From Streptomyces sp. NBC_01210 (GTDB lineage Bacteria; Actinomycetota; Actinomycetes; Streptomycetales; Streptomycetaceae), in contig NZ_CP108549.1 in assembly GCF_036010325.1 (NCBI RefSeq), forward strand, positions 1,922,001 to 1,986,000: a stretch of DNA of 64,000 nucleotides, written 5' to 3'. How positions within the stretch are numbered: the first letter of the stretch is position 1; each line of letters opens with the position of its first letter. The translations under genes were made by a program, and so were the position numbers. The notes under the pieces are model-generated. The model was not told where the DNA came from and made no database searches. It worked only from the letters and a program-made list of their open reading frames with translations. Positions 16,862 to 25,228 of the stretch are shown in pieces.

Positions 16862-17482
16862 AGGCGCCGATGCGTTTGCCCCGTAACCATTTGCGCAGGT
16901 GGGGAATGTCGTAGGCCTTGTCGGCGTGGAGGCGTTGGGGTTTGAAGTGGCGGCCGTTGTGGGGATCGTGTCTCGTTTGGTGACCCTCGACCATGGGCTT
17001 CAGACCTTCGCTGTCATGGGTGTTGGCGGCGGAGACGCCGACGACCAGGGGCAGTCCGTTCGCGTCCGACAGGACGTGCATCTTGGAACCCGGCTTGCCC
17101 CGGTCCACGGGACTCGGACCTGTGAGTTCGCCCCTTTTTTAGCGCGTACGTGGGCGGAGTCGAGGACCACACGCGACACGTCGATCAGGCCGACGTCGTC
17201 GAGCCGGTGCAGGACCGCCTCGTGCAGCCGGCCCCACACCCCGGCCCGCGACCAGATCATGAACCGACGGTGGGCCGTCGACTTCGAGACCCCGAAGCAT
17301 GGCGGCAAGGCCCGCCAGGCACACCCGCTCACCAGCACGTAGATGATCGCTGCGAACAGCGTCTCATCAGGCGTGTTCGGTGTTCCGCCGCCCTGCGGCC
17401 GCACCCGGTCCTCCGGAATCAACGGCCTGGCGAGTTCCCACAGGCCGTCCGGAACAATCCAACTCCACGTACCCCGCCCCAT
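16862..17482 (-). mobile_element. IS5-family transposase remnant, two frames, 3'-truncated
   Basis: Frame one starts at 17482 (MGRGTWSWIVPDGLWELARP, VLVSGCAWRALPPCFG, VVLDSAHVRAKKG). Homology then continues in the -1 frame (DRGKPGSKMHVLSDANGLPL, VVGVSAANTHDSE, LHADKAYDIPHLRKWLRGKR) with two of the DDE acidic positions visible. The switch occurs at an A6-G4 run (17131-17140 on the plus strand), the type of slippery site used for programmed -1 frameshifting in IS5-group elements. The C-terminal part with the final Glu is absent; the reading frame runs directly into the phosphotransferase tail. Confidence 0.75.
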
Positions 17483-17843
17483 GAACGAACCAACGAGTGA
17501 TCACCACATAGGACATCGTCTTAGGCAGTGGTCGACGCGTTCCGCGCGATGCTCGTCGCCCGCAGCCCTGGCTCCCGGCCGCCGCCAGGACGTGTGCCAT
17601 GGGGGGCACGCCGTGGTTTGTGCTTCCGGTATCGGGCAACCTTGGCTGGTGTGGCGGTGGGTGAATGGCGGCGCCGTCGCACGTTGTTGGCGGTGATGAC
17701 AGGCGCCGCGCGGCACAACTATTGAGCAGGAGCCGGGTATCGGGGGGCAGGTGTGCGCATTTGGGTCGGTGGTCCCGAGTCGGGCCCGCCGAAGGCGGTG
17801 AGCGCCGTCTTGCCGTGAAGTCAACCCCGGTAGCGGCGGACTC
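17483..17843. other. Gap without a recognisable gene
   Basis: 361 bases between the IS5 remnant and the serine protease gene. Short open frames exist on both strands but none has a convincing start, ribosome site or protein family signature. I see no strong hairpin. Confidence 0.5.
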
Positions 17844-18977
17844 CTAGGGCCAGTTCGTGCGCCCCCATGCCACAAGGTTGGAAAGTCCAGGGCCGCCGGC
17901 AGCAACGTTGCCGGGTCCTGATTCGTCTGTTTGCGCCCCGGCGTGAACCCCGATGATCCGGGGTTGCCCTGCACCGAAGAAGGCGAACATCGGGCCGCCG
18001 GAGTTACCGCCGGTGGTGTCGCCTTGATGTTCGATTTCGAGGCCTCCATTGATGCCGTCATCGGTGTCGTGGACCGAAATGCCGCCCTGGAGGCTGGCTC
18101 CCACGAACCACATGCCCACGGGGTAGCCCATGTTGTTCCACAACGGCTGACCATTCCAGGCAGCGTTGTAGTTCTTGGTGCCGAAGTGACCGAGTCGGTC
18201 CGCTGTCCCGAGCGGTTCGTACAGTCGGCAGACGGCCCAGTCGTGCCCCACTGAGCCCCCGCCCGGCCCGTTCGTCTGGAAGCCCTGCACATCCGATACG
18301 TAGGATTTGACGCCAGCACCGTGGAGGGACTGGCCGTTGTAGTACGCGGGCACGAAACTCATCCACCACTCTTGGGATTGCCATGGCACAACATGGCCGG
18401 CCGTGAGGATAAGGCGGTTGCCGATGAGCGCCGCTGAACCGTGTGTTCCCTCGTTGTTGATGACTTTCCCGACGCAGCCCCAGGGGAAGCTCGTCTCGGC
18501 CAGTTCCGTCCGGTTGTCGGGGGGGAAGACGGCTTCCGGCTGAACCAGACCGCCCCTCAGCCGCGGGATCGGCTCTATTCTGCGGCTGGGAAGGAAGCGC
18601 GGCACATAGAACAGGTCGAGCCACTCGGGGCGACAGGCACGCAAATCCACGTCGGGATCGATCTCGGACAGCAGCTCTTCCGGGTGGCTGCGGATGGCCG
18701 TCTTGCCGCGCAGGGCAACCTCACCTTCGGGCCCGACCGGCACGTCGACACACCACAGATTTTTCCCGGCCCCATCCATGCGATGGACCTCTGGCTCTGG
18801 GGGGCTTCCATCGGCGAAGACGTGGATGCGCTGGCGGCTGGCTAGTTCAACCATCGCCGGAGGCCGTTCGCCGGTTCCCAGATCGGGCCGCATCTGTGCG
18901 AGTTCATATGGCGTCAGCGGCCGCTCGCCGTCTCCGACGAAGCGCAGGGGATCCACGGTCCGCTTGCTGGTTGACAT
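17844..18977 (-). CDS. Trypsin-like serine protease (S1-type), no signal peptide
   Basis: 377 residues from ATG at 18977, preceded by GGAGG. The catalytic triad is visible: His in RLILTAGHVVPW, Asp in VGHDWAVCRLYEP and Ser in TTGGNSGGPMFAF. The first 170 residues form a hydrophilic leader without a signal peptide or membrane segment (PLTPYELAQMRPDLG, IDPDVDLRACRPEW). An intracellular or pro-region-controlled protease is therefore suggested, unlike secreted Streptomyces trypsins. Neighbours are IS debris, so no operon partner is visible. Confidence 0.82.
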   Translation of the reverse strand: MSTSKRTVDPLRFVGDGERPLTPYELAQMRPDLGTGERPPAMVELASRQRIHVFADGSPPEPEVHRMDGAGKNLWCVDVPVGPEGEVALRGKTAIRSHPEELLSEIDPDVDLRACRPEWLDLFYVPRFLPSRRIEPIPRLRGGLVQPEAVFPPDNRTELAETSFPWGCVGKVINNEGTHGSAALIGNRLILTAGHVVPWQSQEWWMSFVPAYYNGQSLHGAGVKSYVSDVQGFQTNGPGGGSVGHDWAVCRLYEPLGTADRLGHFGTKNYNAAWNGQPLWNNMGYPVGMWFVGASLQGGISVHDTDDGINGGLEIEHQGDTTGGNSGGPMFAFFGAGQPRIIGVHAGAQTDESGPGNVAAGGPGLSNLVAWGRTNWP

Positions 18978-19273
18978 AGTGTGCCTCCGAGGACAGTAGA
19001 AGACGATCACGCTTGGCTGCTCGCCGTGCCAGGAGGCGGCTGGCGGCCGCTGCCGGGAGCCCGCACGGCCGGATCAATCGGGTGTGCGGTCGGACCGCTC
19101 GTAGCCGAGACTTAGCGGTGCCAGCGCGCCAAAGCCCTCTTCCAGGACACCACTGATCAGCCTGAGTCGCATCCGCGCAACTGGGGGTGCCCGCCACCCG
19201 CTGCGGGGTGGCCTCCTCCGGGCTCTCGGCTTGGTCGTTCCAGCAGTTCAGCCAAGGCGACAAGAGGGCCTTA

Positions 19274-20156
19274 CTGATCGTTTCGGAATGAGATTCGTTG
19301 TGGTGCTTGGCAGTTGGGTGTGGTGTCGGCAGGATCTGTTGGGTGTCTGCTGATCTTGTGCCTGATGACCTGTGGGAACGCGTGGCCCGCTGTTGCCTGC
19401 TCGTCCGCCTCGGCGGCATCGGTATCCCGGGCGGTTGCCGGCGGATGACCGGGCTGCGTTGCGGGGCATCGTTTACGTGCTGTGCAAGAGCGTGAGCTGG
19501 CGGGACGTTCCGGCTGAACAGGTTGGCTGCAGAGGGGTGACGGCCTGGCGGCGTCTGCGGGACTGGACCGAGGCCGGTGTCTGGCCGCAGCTGCACGAGG
19601 TACTGCTGACTGAGCTGCGGGCCGCGGGCCTGCTGGAGATGAACGACGCGGCCGTCGACGCCTCTCATGTCCGGGCCCTCAAAGGGGGGCTCACACCGGA
19701 CCTTCGCCAGTCGACCGCACGCCCGGGCAGCAAGCACCACCTGATCACCGACCGGCACGGCACCCCCTTGGCCGTCTCGCTAACCAGCGGAAATCATCAT
19801 GACGTCACTCAGCTGATGCCATTGCTGGACGCGACACCCCGCATCCGCGGGACGCGCGGGCGACCGAGGCACCGGCCGGGCCGCTGTTCGCCGACCGCGG
19901 CTACGACTCCGACAAGCACCGCCGCCTTCACCGGGCCCGCGGCATCACACCGAAGATCGCTCGCAAGGGCACAGCCCACGGCTCCGGCCTGGGCAGGACC
20001 GGCTGGGTCGTCGAGCGGACCTTCGCATGGCTCCACCAGTTCAAGCGGCTCCGGATCCGCTACGAGATACGCGCCGATCTCCACTTGAGCCTGCTCCAAC
20101 TCGCTTGCAGCATCATCTCCTTGAGACGACTCCGAACCTCATTCTGAAACCATCAG
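19274..20156 (+). mobile_element. IS5-family insertion sequence with intact ends and broken transposase
   Basis: Imperfect terminal inverted repeats of about 24 bases begin CTGATCGTTTCGGAATGAG on the left and, read from the right end, CTGATGGTTTCAGAATGAG. A TTA direct repeat flanks the element at 19271-19273 and 20157-20159, consistent with target duplication. The ends are therefore complete, giving an 883-bp element. The transposase inside is frameshifted, so it could move only if supplied with enzyme in trans. Confidence 0.82.
19343..20147 (+). pseudogene. IS5-family transposase, multiple frameshifts
   Basis: The protein begins in one frame (SADLVPDDLWERVA), shifts near 19390 to LRGIVYVLCKSVSWRDVPAE and AWRRLRDWTEAGVWPQLHEV, and shows AVDASHVRALKGG. 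Near 19690-19720 it appears to pass through a compensated shift, then reads HHLITDRHGTPLAVSLTSGN. It shifts again near 19862 to LFADRGYDSDKHRRLH, VERTFAWLHQFKRLRIRYE and the terminal RRLRTSF. All three catalytic acidic regions can be found, but never in one frame. At least three indels make it inactive. Confidence 0.8.
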
Positions 20157-20550
20157 TTAGCACCTCCGTAAGCCGCCCCCACGATCTGCGCGTGTCAACA
20201 CCGCAGCTCAGCGAGGCGTTTGGGCCATACGGAGAGCCTGCGGGTGGGAGCCAACCAAGATCTGCTGCCGATGCACGGGACGATCCTCACGCCGCAGCCC
20301 CGAGGGCAAGCACCTCAGCCCTCTAAAACTGACGCTCATCGTTGACACCTGGGTCTCCGATCACGACGGAGATCCGCATGCCGAAGTCCACCCCCACCAC
20401 TCCACGATGGTTCTGAAGCGCCAACGGCGCTTGCCGCACCCGCCGGTTCTGCGGTCGGCGCAACATGACCGCCTCGTCACGAAGTTCTATATGAGGGCAA
20501 ATCGGCATGCAGGTTGAAGGAGGGTCGTATATCGGATCATCCTTGGCGTC
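20157..20550 (-). other. Gap with a possible TnpB-type transposase fragment
   Basis: Within this 394-base gap a short minus-strand frame (about 20329-20475) reads ALQNHRGVVGVDFGMRISVV. This resembles the first catalytic strand (VVGVDLG) of TnpB/OrfB proteins of IS200/IS605 elements. Only about 45 residues remain. The rest of the gap shows no gene; its last part should hold the promoter of the exonuclease-TerD gene. Confidence 0.32.
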
Positions 20551-22464
20551 ATGAGTCTCGCCTCGACCTCCTTCGAACTGCCCGCCACGGGCGACTACGC
20601 CTACGACTGGGCCCTGGTCGACGTGGAGACCTCGGGACTCATGGCCCGGCGGGACCGGGTACTGTCCGTCGCGGTGATCACGATCGGTCCGGACGGTGAG
20701 CAGGCCGGGGAGTTCTCGACGCTGCTCAATCCCGGGTGCGATCCGGGGCCGGTGGAGGTGCACGGGCTGACCGTCGAGCGGCTGCAGGGGGCACCGACCT
20801 TCGACCAGGTCGCCGGGCGGATCGGAGCGATGCTCCAGGACCGGGTCCTGGTCGCTCACAACGCCCAGTTCGACTACGACTTCTTGGCCTACGAGTTCGC
20901 CCGTGCGCGGATGTGGCTACCGGTGTCGCAGCGGCTGTGCACCCTGGCTCTGAATCGCCAGGTGGATCCGCCTACGGACGACATGAAACTCGGCACCCTC
21001 GCCGCCCACTACGGCATCCCCCAGCAGCGGGCTCACGATGCACTGGACGACACCCGCGTACTGGCGGGGATCCTACGGGCGTCACTGCGCGAGGCAGCCC
21101 GGCTCGATCTGCCGTTGCCGCTGGTGACCTGCCCGCCCCGGGCAGAATCCCAGTTCACGCCCAAGCCGCCCAAGACTCCCTGCGCCTACCGCAATCCGGG
21201 ACGGCTGACTCCCGGCGGGCCGCTCCAGCAGGGCATGAAGGTCGCGATCACCGGTGAGACCGCCCACGCCCGGGCGGAGCTGGTCGGGCGGGCGGTTGCC
21301 GCCGGGCTGAACATGATGACCTCCGTCAGCCGGCACACCAGCGTGCTGGTCACTAACGAACCGGCGTCCGGATCGGCAAAGGCCCGACGCGCGTTCGCCG
21401 AAGGCGTGCCGGTCATCGACGAGCACACCTTCCTACGGCTGCTGGCTGACGTACGGCCGGGGACAGCGCATGAGGCGACGGCCGTCGCTGTCGTTCCGGT
21501 GGCTGAGCCGGAAGCAGAACCAGTCGCCGGGCCCGTGGAGGAGCTGGTGCCCACGACAGCCCCTGCCGCATCCGTCCCGGAAGCAGCGGTGCTCCCCACG
21601 GCCTGCCCCGGCGCGTCAGTCCCCGCTCCGCGCCAACCGGAGCCCTCCGCCGGCACCTTGGACAAGCCTCTGGCGGGGCGTCGGGTGCTGGTACTCGGTG
21701 GTGCCCATGCCGTTGCCGCGGCCACTCGTACCCGCGTCGTCGAGCTGGGCGGGTCCGCGGCGATCAACCTGTCCGCCAGCGTCACCGATGTCGTACTCCT
21801 GCCGGGCGGGGAGGGCGACCGGCGCATGAGCCGCATCACCGCACTCGAACTCCCCCTGCACAACCTGCACTGGCTCACCGCGCCCACCGGCACCGACCAG
21901 GACGCGGCGGCCTTCCGGCCTCAGGAGCCGCACGTGATGCCGAGAGGCGGCGTCATCGACCTGCCCATGCCGCACGGCACACCCGCCCCCGAGTGGTACG
22001 TCACCGCCGGCTGGGCCCCGCAGCCTGACTGCGCGATCGACGTCGTCGCCTTTCTCCTCGACGAGGACGAACAGGTCACCTTCGACGAGGACTTCATCTT
22101 CTACGGGGCCCCAGAGAGCCCCGCCGGGACGGTGCGGCTGCTGACCGGCGGCCCCGCCGAACAGACCATCGCCCTCGACCTGGCATCCCTGCCACCTGCG
22201 ACCCGCAAGGTCGTCGTCGCCGCGGCTATCGACGGCGCCGCCACCTTCGGCACGGTCGGTGCAATCCAGATCGGGGCGGCCCCCGGCAGCAGCGGAGCAC
22301 CGCTGACCCGGGCCACCCTGGACGCCGCCACCACCGAACGCACGATGCTGCTCGCGGAGATCTATCGCAGAGGTCCGGTCTGGCGCCTACGCGCCGTCGG
22401 CCAGGGCTACGACCACGGCCTCGACGCCCTCGCACGCGGATACGGGGTCGACATCGCCGACTGA
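20551..22464 (+). CDS. DnaQ-like exonuclease - BRCT - BRCT-like - TerD fusion protein
   Basis: 637 residues. Residues about 15-180 are a DEDDh 3'-5' exonuclease (WALVDVETSG supplies the first Asp-Glu, VLVAHNAQFDYDF the second Asp, RAHDALDDTRVLAG the His and last Asp). Residues about 225-300 are a BRCT domain (GMKVAITGETAHARAELVGR, TSVLVTNEPASGSAKARRA). After a Pro/Ala/Glu-rich linker, a second BRCT-like domain follows (LAGRRVLVLGGAHAVAAATR). The last roughly 180 residues are a TerD-type calcium-binding fold (IDVVAFLLDEDEQVTFDEDFIFYG). TerD proteins belong to tellurite, stress and phage-resistance loci. The fusion suggests nucleic-acid processing linked to that stress response. Confidence 0.85.
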   Translation: MSLASTSFELPATGDYAYDWALVDVETSGLMARRDRVLSVAVITIGPDGEQAGEFSTLLNPGCDPGPVEVHGLTVERLQGAPTFDQVAGRIGAMLQDRVLVAHNAQFDYDFLAYEFARARMWLPVSQRLCTLALNRQVDPPTDDMKLGTLAAHYGIPQQRAHDALDDTRVLAGILRASLREAARLDLPLPLVTCPPRAESQFTPKPPKTPCAYRNPGRLTPGGPLQQGMKVAITGETAHARAELVGRAVAAGLNMMTSVSRHTSVLVTNEPASGSAKARRAFAEGVPVIDEHTFLRLLADVRPGTAHEATAVAVVPVAEPEAEPVAGPVEELVPTTAPAASVPEAAVLPTACPGASVPAPRQPEPSAGTLDKPLAGRRVLVLGGAHAVAAATRTRVVELGGSAAINLSASVTDVVLLPGGEGDRRMSRITALELPLHNLHWLTAPTGTDQDAAAFRPQEPHVMPRGGVIDLPMPHGTPAPEWYVTAGWAPQPDCAIDVVAFLLDEDEQVTFDEDFIFYGAPESPAGTVRLLTGGPAEQTIALDLASLPPATRKVVVAAAIDGAATFGTVGAIQIGAAPGSSGAPLTRATLDAATTERTMLLAEIYRRGPVWRLRAVGQGYDHGLDALARGYGVDIAD

Positions 22465-22525
22465 ACAACGGTGCCGGAGGCGGAGGTCTGCGCGTCCCCG
22501 GGTCTGGGTCAGGCCCGGCGGCGCG

Positions 22526-22755
22526 GTGCGGGCGAGGAACCAGGCGTGGGAACCGGCAGTACGGGCCGCCGAACTGCCGCCCGAGGTGCTAGCCAGGGTC
22601 GCCGAGTACGCCACCGCTCTGTGGGACGGGCTCGGCCTGCGCGGCTCGGCACGCGTCGACTTCATCCTCACCGAGGACCACCAGCCGTACGTCCTGGAGG
22701 TCAACAGCACGCCGGGCATGTCGACAGCTTCGCGCTCGGCAACTGTTGCGTGGTG
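22526..22755 (+). pseudogene. D-alanine--D-alanine ligase-like C-terminal fragment
   Basis: The frame encodes ARVAEYATALWDGLGLRGSA, ARVDFILTEDHQPY and VLEVNSTPGMS, the metal-binding end of the ATP-grasp domain of Ddl-type ligases. The normal continuation is lost after the TPGMS motif, and the N-terminal two thirds are absent. It follows the exonuclease-TerD gene by about 60 bases. A dead fragment left by recombination is the simplest reading. Confidence 0.6.
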
Positions 22756-22976
22756 ACGGCACCCCTGGCCGATTGCTTGCGGCAGACGGCAAAAGGGGTC
22801 AACTTCGCAGTGCGGCGGCCACAACGAGGCGCCTTGGCGCGTATCCGAGGGTGAGTTCGTCTCCGGGGCACGGCACGAATTGTGGACCATCCTCTGCTCT
22901 GGCCACAGGGCGCGGCCCCCCTCAAGGCAGGGAGGCCCCATCCATATTCGTCAGCCTGACGTGAATCCTGGTCGAA

Positions 22977-23003
22977 CCTAGTCCTAGTTAGCCCTAGCTA
23001 GCC
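22977..23003. promoter_or_regulatory. Array of CTAG-type repeats upstream of the Nudix gene
   Basis: The 27 bases contain four to five TAG/CTAG units in close succession (CCTAGTCCTAGTTAGCC followed by CTAGCTAGCC). CTAG is rare in high-GC actinobacterial DNA, so the cluster stands out. It ends 43 bases before the Nudix start, where an operator or promoter element would be expected. Confidence 0.5.
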
Positions 23004-23046
23004 GCTGCTCTGCGATGCTGGAGGTCGATCGAGAGGGGCCGCAGCG

Positions 23047-23580
23047 ATGCAGTGGAAGATCCACGGGGAACGTCCGATCTACGAGAACAGCTGGGTGAAC
23101 CTGTGGCTCACCGACGTCGAGACGCCGGACGGGAACCGGTGGGAGCACCACGTCGTCAAGCTCCGGCACCTGGCCGTGGCCGCAGTGGTCAACGAGCGGC
23201 GCGAGGTTCTGATGATGTGGCGGCATCGCTTCATCACGGACGTCTGGGCATGGGAGCTGCCCATGGGTCTGGTCGAGGAGGGTGAGACGCCAGCCGATGC
23301 GGCGGCCCGTGAGGTGCTGGAGGAGACGGGCTGGCGGCCCGGTCCGATCAAGTCGCTGATCTACGCCGAGCCGGCCAACGGCATCACCGACTCCCAGCAC
23401 CACGTCTTCCGGGCCGACGGGGCGACGTACGAGGGTCCGCCGACCGAGAAGAACGAGTCGGACCGGATCGAGTGGATCCCACTGGCCGACGTGCGGGGCA
23501 TGATCGACCGTCGTGAGATCGTCAGCAGTGGCTCCCTGGTCGGACTGCTGTACGTGCTCATGGACGAGGCGATCCACTGA
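23047..23580 (+). CDS. Nudix hydrolase
   Basis: 177 residues from ATG. A complete Nudix box reads GLVEEGETPADAAAREVLEE then TGW, fitting GX5EX7REUXEEXGU, which binds magnesium and cleaves nucleoside diphosphates linked to another group. ELPMGL before the box and the length resemble ADP-ribose/sugar-nucleotide pyrophosphatases. Its 3' end overlaps the convergent XRE gene by 23 bases. Whether it serves the adjacent peptide-modification operon or acts in housekeeping is unknown. Confidence 0.88.
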   Translation: MQWKIHGERPIYENSWVNLWLTDVETPDGNRWEHHVVKLRHLAVAAVVNERREVLMMWRHRFITDVWAWELPMGLVEEGETPADAAAREVLEETGWRPGPIKSLIYAEPANGITDSQHHVFRADGATYEGPPTEKNESDRIEWIPLADVRGMIDRREIVSSGSLVGLLYVLMDEAIH

Positions 23581-24904
23581 CCTGGCGCGGCAGCACTTCC
23601 CGGAGCCGGGCCTCGAATGCCACCGCGGCCGGTTCCCGGCGGAAGGGCTCCAGCTGCTCGTAGAACTCCCGGAGGTGGCCGGCGACTCGTTGCGAGCTGA
23701 CAGCCGCTGCCGGGGCGAGGGCGTCCATAGCCGTGTGGCATGCCTCGTCAAGTTTGCCGCGCTGGAGCTGGGTGCGGGCGAGCCAGAAGGCGTGGAAGGC
23801 GCGGCCTCGGTGGTTCGTCTGGTGTTCTCGGCGAAGGGCGTCCGCGATGAGGGGTTCGGCGAGGGCGGCTTCGCCCAGGCGGCCGTGCGCGATGCCGGTG
23901 TCCACGATCAGCTTCGGTTCGTCGAAATAGGCGACCCAGGCCGGATCCGGATCGCCGGTGCTGATCCCTCCGAACTGGGTGTGGGCTTCCGAGATCGCGG
24001 TGTGGGTCGCGCCGTGGTTGCCGAGGGTGGCGTGGGCGAAGGCTTCGCGCATCGCGAGCATGGCCAGCACGCGCGGCGTCGTCCCTGCGGCCGCTCGGGC
24101 CTGGTCCTGGGCGGCCGTGACGAGTGCGAGGGCATCGCCGGGCTTGTCCTGGTAGGTGGCCTGAAGGCTCATGCAGGCGAGGACGTTAGCCATGAACTGG
24201 CGGTCGTCGATGGCCTTGGCCAGGCCGAGGGATTCGGTGAAGTAGGCGCGCGCCTGGTTGTACTGGCGGGCGTCGAAGTAGATCCATCCGGTGAGCCGGG
24301 CCAGCTCGGCCGCGATGCTGTGCAGGCCGTCCCGCAGAGGAGCCGGACGCTGCTCCTTGAGGAGATCGACTACGTAGCGGAGCTGGCCGACGACCGCCGG
24401 CCGTAAGGTCTCGCCGCCGTGCTCGTCGTCCCGGCGCCAGTAGTCCGCGATCGACGAGTGCAGCGCGTCCAGCGTCGACGCGCTGAGATCCCGCTCGGCC
24501 GCCAGGGCGAGGATGCTGTCGACGTCCGCCCCCTGTAGTCCGGTGACAAGCGGTTCGACGGCTGAGGCCGACACCTCGGCCGGTCCGCGGGGCGTGACCG
24601 TCAGGCTGGGCGGCGTCTCCCAGGAACGGCGGGCAAGGCCGAGCATGTGTCCGGGGATGCGCAGTCCGTCCGAGATCCGTTCGATCACGTCCATGTGCAG
24701 CAACTGCCGCCGTCCGGCGATCACCTCGCCCACGCGGCTCGGGGTCAGGTCGCAGCGGCGCGCGATCATCGACGGATAGATGCCTGCTCGTGCCTTGACC
24801 AGCTGAAAGATGCGGCCGAAGTCTCTGGCCTGGCATGCCTCGATCATCACTGGGTCCGTGAGCAGGCTGACCGGGAGTTCCTTCGAGCGAGATGGCTCGG
24901 GCAT
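23558..24904 (-). CDS. XRE-family regulator with TPR-like sensor region
   Basis: 448 residues from ATG. The N-terminal helix-turn-helix (RIFQLVKARAGIYPSMIA, LTPSRVGEVIAGRRQL) is followed by about 350 residues of helical repeats with TPR-like spacing. Architecture resembles the regulator at 4129-5406. It is divergent from the radical SAM operon, with the palindrome at 24963-24979 in the short shared promoter region. This makes it the probable controller of that operon, by analogy with peptide- or small-molecule-sensing XRE-TPR regulators. Confidence 0.87.
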   Translation of the reverse strand: MPEPSRSKELPVSLLTDPVMIEACQARDFGRIFQLVKARAGIYPSMIARRCDLTPSRVGEVIAGRRQLLHMDVIERISDGLRIPGHMLGLARRSWETPPSLTVTPRGPAEVSASAVEPLVTGLQGADVDSILALAAERDLSASTLDALHSSIADYWRRDDEHGGETLRPAVVGQLRYVVDLLKEQRPAPLRDGLHSIAAELARLTGWIYFDARQYNQARAYFTESLGLAKAIDDRQFMANVLACMSLQATYQDKPGDALALVTAAQDQARAAAGTTPRVLAMLAMREAFAHATLGNHGATHTAISEAHTQFGGISTGDPDPAWVAYFDEPKLIVDTGIAHGRLGEAALAEPLIADALRREHQTNHRGRAFHAFWLARTQLQRGKLDEACHTAMDALAPAAAVSSQRVAGHLREFYEQLEPFRREPAAVAFEARLREVLPRQVSGSPRP

Positions 24905-24962
24905 CGGGCACGCTCCGGCATGAGGACTACGGATCGCTGCACTTGGTCAACCGAGGGTGATG

Positions 24963-24979
24963 TTACCCAGGTTGGGTAA
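24963..24979. promoter_or_regulatory. Palindromic operator candidate TTACCCA-GGT-TGGGTAA
   Basis: A perfect 7-base inverted repeat with a 3-base spacer lies 59 bases upstream of the XRE-TPR gene and 49-53 bases before the first small gene of the radical SAM operon. Size, symmetry and position fit a dimeric helix-turn-helix operator controlling both transcripts. Confidence 0.65.
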
Positions 24980-25027
24980 TCTGCTTGGCCTTTCTGGCCG
25001 GGCCCGCGGATCGCGATGCTCCTGGCC

Positions 25028-25228
25028 ATGGCGAACGGACAGGACGACGTACGGATGACGCTGCGGGTCTCCCGCGACTCCGGCCAGACGTGGGGGCCTC
25101 TCGCGGAGGTACGCGTGGGCGAGGACCCGGTGGTCCCGGAGAACCCGGGCCGCTACCCGCCGTGCGTCTGCCCCCGGTGCTCGAAGCAGGAACGGAATGC
25201 CGTCGCGTCCTTCCGGATGGTGTCGTGA
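25028..25228 (+). CDS. Small conserved-type protein with C-terminal CxCPxC motif
   Basis: 66 residues from ATG at 25028; ATG at 25016 is an alternative in frame. The central RVSRDSGQTWGPLAEVRVGE is followed by CVCPRCSK, a possible metal-binding knuckle. First gene of the radical SAM operon; its stop overlaps the next ATG (TGATG). The family is one I have no name for; it may be carried with the operon rather than act in peptide maturation. Confidence 0.55.
   Translation: MANGQDDVRMTLRVSRDSGQTWGPLAEVRVGEDPVVPENPGRYPPCVCPRCSKQERNAVASFRMVS

Noticed and set aside
18904..19758. Minus-strand frame spanning the IS5 left end
   Set aside because: Crosses the IS boundary and shows no domain.
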